Assembly: GCA_016650185.1 (NCBI GenBank)
Contig: JAENWE010000084.1
Span: 1 to 10,899 of the forward strand
DNA length: 10,899 nt
Direction: 5' to 3'
Origin: Vicinamibacteria bacterium
GTDB lineage: Bacteria > Acidobacteriota > Vicinamibacteria > Fen-336 > JAGNNV01
Each line of letters opens with the position of its first letter. The stretch's first letter is position 1. The notes under the pieces are model-generated. The model worked only from the letters and a program-made list of their open reading frames with translations. It searched no databases and was not told the DNA's origin. The translations under genes were made by a program, and so were the position numbers. This document shows, piece after piece, positions 8,156 through 10,899 of this stretch.

Positions 8156-10006
8156 CTACTCGAGCGCCTCGGCCGATACATCGAAACTCTGGAAGAGACG
8201 ACCCAGCAGCAGTGTGGCCGCGGCCACTTCGATCCATACCGGGATGGAGGCCAACAGGGCCGCGGGCGCCAGCGCCCAGGCTCCGATCCAGGTCCAGCCC
8301 GCCCAGGCCACGAGCGCTCCCACCAGGGCGGCGGGAATTACGGCGACGACGACGATCACCATGCTCCCGAACAGCGAGAGAATGCGCCCGCCGGTTGCCT
8401 CAAAGCCCCTGACCCGCTTCTGCCCGGGCGGAAACCAATCGGGCCACGCGAGCACCGCCGCGTTTTGAATCACCAACGCGGCGGCGGCGAGGGCGGGGAG
8501 GAACAAAGCCAGACCCACAGCCCCTGGGATTCCGTAATTGCTGAGGACCTCTCCCGCGCCCTGGCGCAACGGGGAAGTCAACGAGAGGCCCGCGTTCTCC
8601 TGGCGGAGGAGCGCCCACTGACTGCCGGCCAGAACCGCCAACAGTGCGCCAAGAAGACCCCAGATCCACACCAGGCTTACGATCAGGGGAGCCACCAATT
8701 CCGCCAGGGCCAAACGCGGGGCCGACACAGGCCAGCTGCGCAGAACCGATGCCTGCTCCAGGTCCGACCGAAAATCGATGCGCAGACCAATAGGAAGAGT
8801 CAGAGTGAGGAGGGGGGCCAGCAAAGAGAGGACCAACGCCAGCACCGGGAACAGGACTCTCCCAGTCGGCGAGCCTGCGCCCAGTAAGGCGCCGACAAAC
8901 AGCGCGAGCCAGATGAGAGCCAGGCTCAAGGCGATGGTGCGCAGGCGAGAGCGGCTGCGGGAGAGAAGGTTCTTCCAGACGATACCCAGCTCCGGGATCC
9001 CTTTGGAGCTGAGGTAAAAGGGAACCACCTCACGTCGCGACGGTGGCGCCGGGCCCGTGACCTGGCCTCTGCTGCGTCGGGCGGCTCGCTCCGCGCTTCG
9101 TTGTGCCCCCGCGACCGCAGCTTCCTCGAAGCGTCCGCTCACCCGGACCACCCAGGCATACAGGAGAAGAAGGACGGTCAGGGCCGCCGGGACCCGTCCC
9201 AGAAACACGACCGGATCCGCGCTGAAGGCGGGGCCAAGCAGAGCGCCGAACGGAGCAAGCAGGATGTGAGGCACAAGGCTGTCACTCCAGGTGGAGAGTT
9301 CGGCTGAGACCAGGCCCAGGGAAATCCCTCCGACATTCGCCAGGGCTAACACCATGCGCAGACCGTCGACCACCCATCCCATCAGGGCCAACCCGATGAG
9401 GACCGCCACAGCGGCGGAACCAAGTCGGAGGATGCGGCCGCGGCCTTGAGGCATTTCGTCCCATTGAGCCTTCGAAAAGGCGAGGCCGGTTGAGTGAAGC
9501 TGAAGAGCGGACAGCACGATCCAGGCGGCGGCCACCCTCTGCCAGGCGTGGGGGGAGATTCCCCGGCCGAAGAACAAGCCTGCGATCAATGACCCGAAGA
9601 TGAGACGCAGCTGGGAACGCAACAGCGAAAAATGGACTACTGCACGGGGCGGCAGGGGCGCCGGCAACAGAAACTGGACGTCAGCCTCGTTCAGGGAGAG
9701 CCGAGGAGTCCCCTTGACGAACAGCCAGGACAAGATGGCGAAGATCGCAAGCGCCAGGCTCGCCAGCAGAAGCAGCAGAGACGTCACCTCGGCCGAAAGG
9801 CCGGCGCTCGACAGGGAGGTCCGACTGCCGGGGTTTCGGGTCAGGAGTCGACCGAAATTGAAATAGAAATAGGCGGCCCCGACGATGGTGCCGATGAGAT
9901 AGCGCGGCTCGCGCAGCCGCGTCAGTCGCCGCCGCGTCATATTTGCGGTCGTGCGAGCGATCAGGAAGGCGAAGATCCTCGGGGTCGAGGGCGGACGCCA
10001 GGTCAT
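8156..10006 (-). CDS. ABC exporter permease, large polytopic membrane protein
   Basis: This 616-residue protein has many hydrophobic helices: about 36-52, 74-96, 132-148, 156-175 and 195-215, then after a charged cytoplasmic loop near 300-345 (ERAARRSRGQ) a second set of about six or more to the C terminus. The N-terminal MTRRRLTRLREPRYLIGTIV and the segment FLLPAPLPPRAVVHFSLLR at 112-130 are features I associate with the 'putative ABC exporter' permease family. No ATPase motifs are present; the partner is encoded just upstream. Its ATG overlaps the ATPase stop codon as ATGA (10003-10006), so the two are almost surely translationally coupled and assemble in the cytoplasmic membrane. Substrate unknown. 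It terminates at a TAG 8 bases from the PHP remnant on the other strand. An imperfect palindrome, CGCTCCACGGAGCG at 8129-8142, lies just beyond its stop. Confidence 0.85.
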   Translation of the reverse strand: MTWRPPSTPRIFAFLIARTTANMTRRRLTRLREPRYLIGTIVGAAYFYFNFGRLLTRNPGSRTSLSSAGLSAEVTSLLLLLASLALAIFAILSWLFVKGTPRLSLNEADVQFLLPAPLPPRAVVHFSLLRSQLRLIFGSLIAGLFFGRGISPHAWQRVAAAWIVLSALQLHSTGLAFSKAQWDEMPQGRGRILRLGSAAVAVLIGLALMGWVVDGLRMVLALANVGGISLGLVSAELSTWSDSLVPHILLAPFGALLGPAFSADPVVFLGRVPAALTVLLLLYAWVVRVSGRFEEAAVAGAQRSAERAARRSRGQVTGPAPPSRREVVPFYLSSKGIPELGIVWKNLLSRSRSRLRTIALSLALIWLALFVGALLGAGSPTGRVLFPVLALVLSLLAPLLTLTLPIGLRIDFRSDLEQASVLRSWPVSAPRLALAELVAPLIVSLVWIWGLLGALLAVLAGSQWALLRQENAGLSLTSPLRQGAGEVLSNYGIPGAVGLALFLPALAAAALVIQNAAVLAWPDWFPPGQKRVRGFEATGGRILSLFGSMVIVVVAVIPAALVGALVAWAGWTWIGAWALAPAALLASIPVWIEVAAATLLLGRLFQSFDVSAEALE

Positions 10007-10734
10007 TGCCTTTGGTCGGGCACTTCGACGGCGCGGAGGAAGGCGTCCTCGAGCGAAACATCGCTGCCGCCAAATCGGACGCGGACCTCTTCAAGGGTCC
10101 CGATCATCACCATCCGGCCCTGGGAGAGGATGAGAACGCGGTCGCAAATCTCCTCGACGAGGTGCAGGAGGTGCGAGGAGAGGATGACCGAAGCACCCTC
10201 GCCCGCTCGGCGCACTATGGTCTGCTTCATCCGCCGAATGCCTCCGGGGTCGATGCCGGTGAGCGGCTCGTCGAAGATCAGTACCTTGGGGTGGTGGAGC
10301 AACCCGCAGGCAATCACCAGTTTCTGCTTCATGCCCCGCGACAGTTCCGACGGGAAGGACCGCTCCTTGCCAGCAAGCTCCAACTCGTCGAGGAGCCCTC
10401 GCGCCTTCATGTCTGCGTCCTCGACTTGGTACAGCCTGGCCGAGAGCGCAAGGTGATCCGCGACCGTCAGATACTCGAAAAGCCTCGGCTCATCGGGCAT
10501 GAAGGCCAGGTTCTGCTTGGCCTGAACGGACTCGCGCAAGAGATCAAAGCCGGCGAGGCGAATACTCCCGGAGTTGGGCGGGAGGATTCCGCCGAGGCAG
10601 CGCAGGGTCGTCGTCTTCCCAGCGCCATTGGGGCCCACGAGGCCTAACACATCGCCGGGGTTCACCTGAAATGAGAGAGAGTCAACCGCGGTCAGGCCTC
10701 GATAGCACTTGACCAGCGAGTCAACCTCGATCAT
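10003..10734 (-). CDS. ABC transporter ATP-binding protein
   Basis: The 243-residue protein is a complete single nucleotide-binding domain. Walker A is GPNGAGKTT (34-42, VGPNGAGKTT context), the signature is LSRGM (131-135) in place of canonical LSGGQ, Walker B is VLIFDE (151-156) followed by the D-loop region TGIDP, and the switch His is in LSSH (188). At the Q-loop position the sequence is FMPDEPRLF, with Asp where Gln is usual; this replacement is frequent in ATPases of ABC-2-type exporters, so activity is still expected. It powers the permease encoded immediately downstream. No Shine-Dalgarno precedes the ATG at 10734. TATACT lies nine bases upstream, consistent with a very short or absent leader. 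Being first in the operon, this would be the operon promoter. Confidence 0.94.
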   Translation of the reverse strand: MIEVDSLVKCYRGLTAVDSLSFQVNPGDVLGLVGPNGAGKTTTLRCLGGILPPNSGSIRLAGFDLLRESVQAKQNLAFMPDEPRLFEYLTVADHLALSARLYQVEDADMKARGLLDELELAGKERSFPSELSRGMKQKLVIACGLLHHPKVLIFDEPLTGIDPGGIRRMKQTIVRRAGEGASVILSSHLLHLVEEICDRVLILSQGRMVMIGTLEEVRVRFGGSDVSLEDAFLRAVEVPDQRQ

Positions 10735-10899
10735 TGGGCAGGCAGTATAGGTCGGCCGAGTCGAGCCTTCTGCAAGAGTGACGGATTCCTCGGTGCTACC
10801 ATCTCACCGGTGGATTCGCACTGAGAGTCGCCAGCTGCCTCCCCTGGGCGCCGCCGACGCTGACCGAACGATAGATCCTGGGTCGAGGTCCCCCTATGA
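10735..10899. other. Upstream region of the ABC operon, possible divergent gene start at the edge
   Basis: No coding frame is convincing here. An ATG at 10896-10898 on the plus strand is preceded by GAGG at 10885-10888, seven bases before it, so a divergent gene could begin at the right edge. Only one codon is visible, so this cannot be decided. Confidence 0.25.
10744..10749 (-). promoter_or_regulatory. -10-like TATACT upstream of the ABC operon
   Basis: On the minus strand TATACT (five of six consensus bases) is followed by nine bases, GCCTGCCCA, and the ATG. A TTGCAG lies 20 bases before it, which is wide for a -35 box. Transcription would start only about three bases before the start codon. 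Confidence 0.4.

Overview
This is a GC-rich bacterial chromosomal window with strong G/C bias at third codon positions. It carries exported peptidases, a secreted TPR protein and a two-gene ABC exporter. Tat-type and Sec-type leaders, a glutamate-carboxypeptidase-II-like M28 peptidase, the TPR family with a GHLVHMPSH motif and the 'putative ABC exporter' permease type together suggest Acidobacteriota or a similar soil/sediment phylum such as Gemmatimonadota. No rRNA or other taxonomic marker is present, so this placement is an inference.

Layout. 1-374 (+) is the C-terminal three quarters or more of a PIN-domain VapC-type toxin cut by the window edge; its antitoxin would lie upstream, outside the window. 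375-797 has no intact gene, but holds short coding-like remnants on both strands. 798-1235 (-) is a small SnoaL/NTF2-like protein and 1413-2024 (-) a hotdog-fold protein of unknown role. 2108-3766 (-) is a secreted TPR protein of about 550 residues. 3881-5215 (-) is a Tat-exported M20-family amidohydrolase (allantoate / N-carbamoyl-L-amino-acid hydrolase type). Divergent from it, 5423-7681 (+) is a secreted M28 peptidase with PA and dimerisation domains and all expected zinc ligands. Two GC-rich hairpins mark the end of that gene. 7682-8155 is non-coding apart from a roughly 50-residue remnant of a PHP-domain phosphoesterase at its right end. 8156-10734 (-) is a two-gene ABC exporter operon, ATPase first and then permease, joined by an ATGA overlap. 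The last 165 bases are its upstream region, possibly shared with a divergent gene starting at the right edge.

How the genes may work together. The divergent M20/M28 pair and the neighbouring secreted TPR protein look like extracytoplasmic processing of peptides and amino-acid derivatives. No shared operon is proven: the minus-strand genes are separated by 83 to 177 bases. The ABC pair is a clear functional unit with unknown substrate.

I did not find a convincing new defence or mobile system. The most noteworthy signals are -10-like hexamers placed 6-10 bases before several start codons that lack a Shine-Dalgarno sequence (suggesting leaderless or near-leaderless transcripts), hairpins built into or just after stop codons, two gene-decay zones, a Tat leader on a normally cytoplasmic amidohydrolase family, and a histidine-rich motif in the TPR protein.
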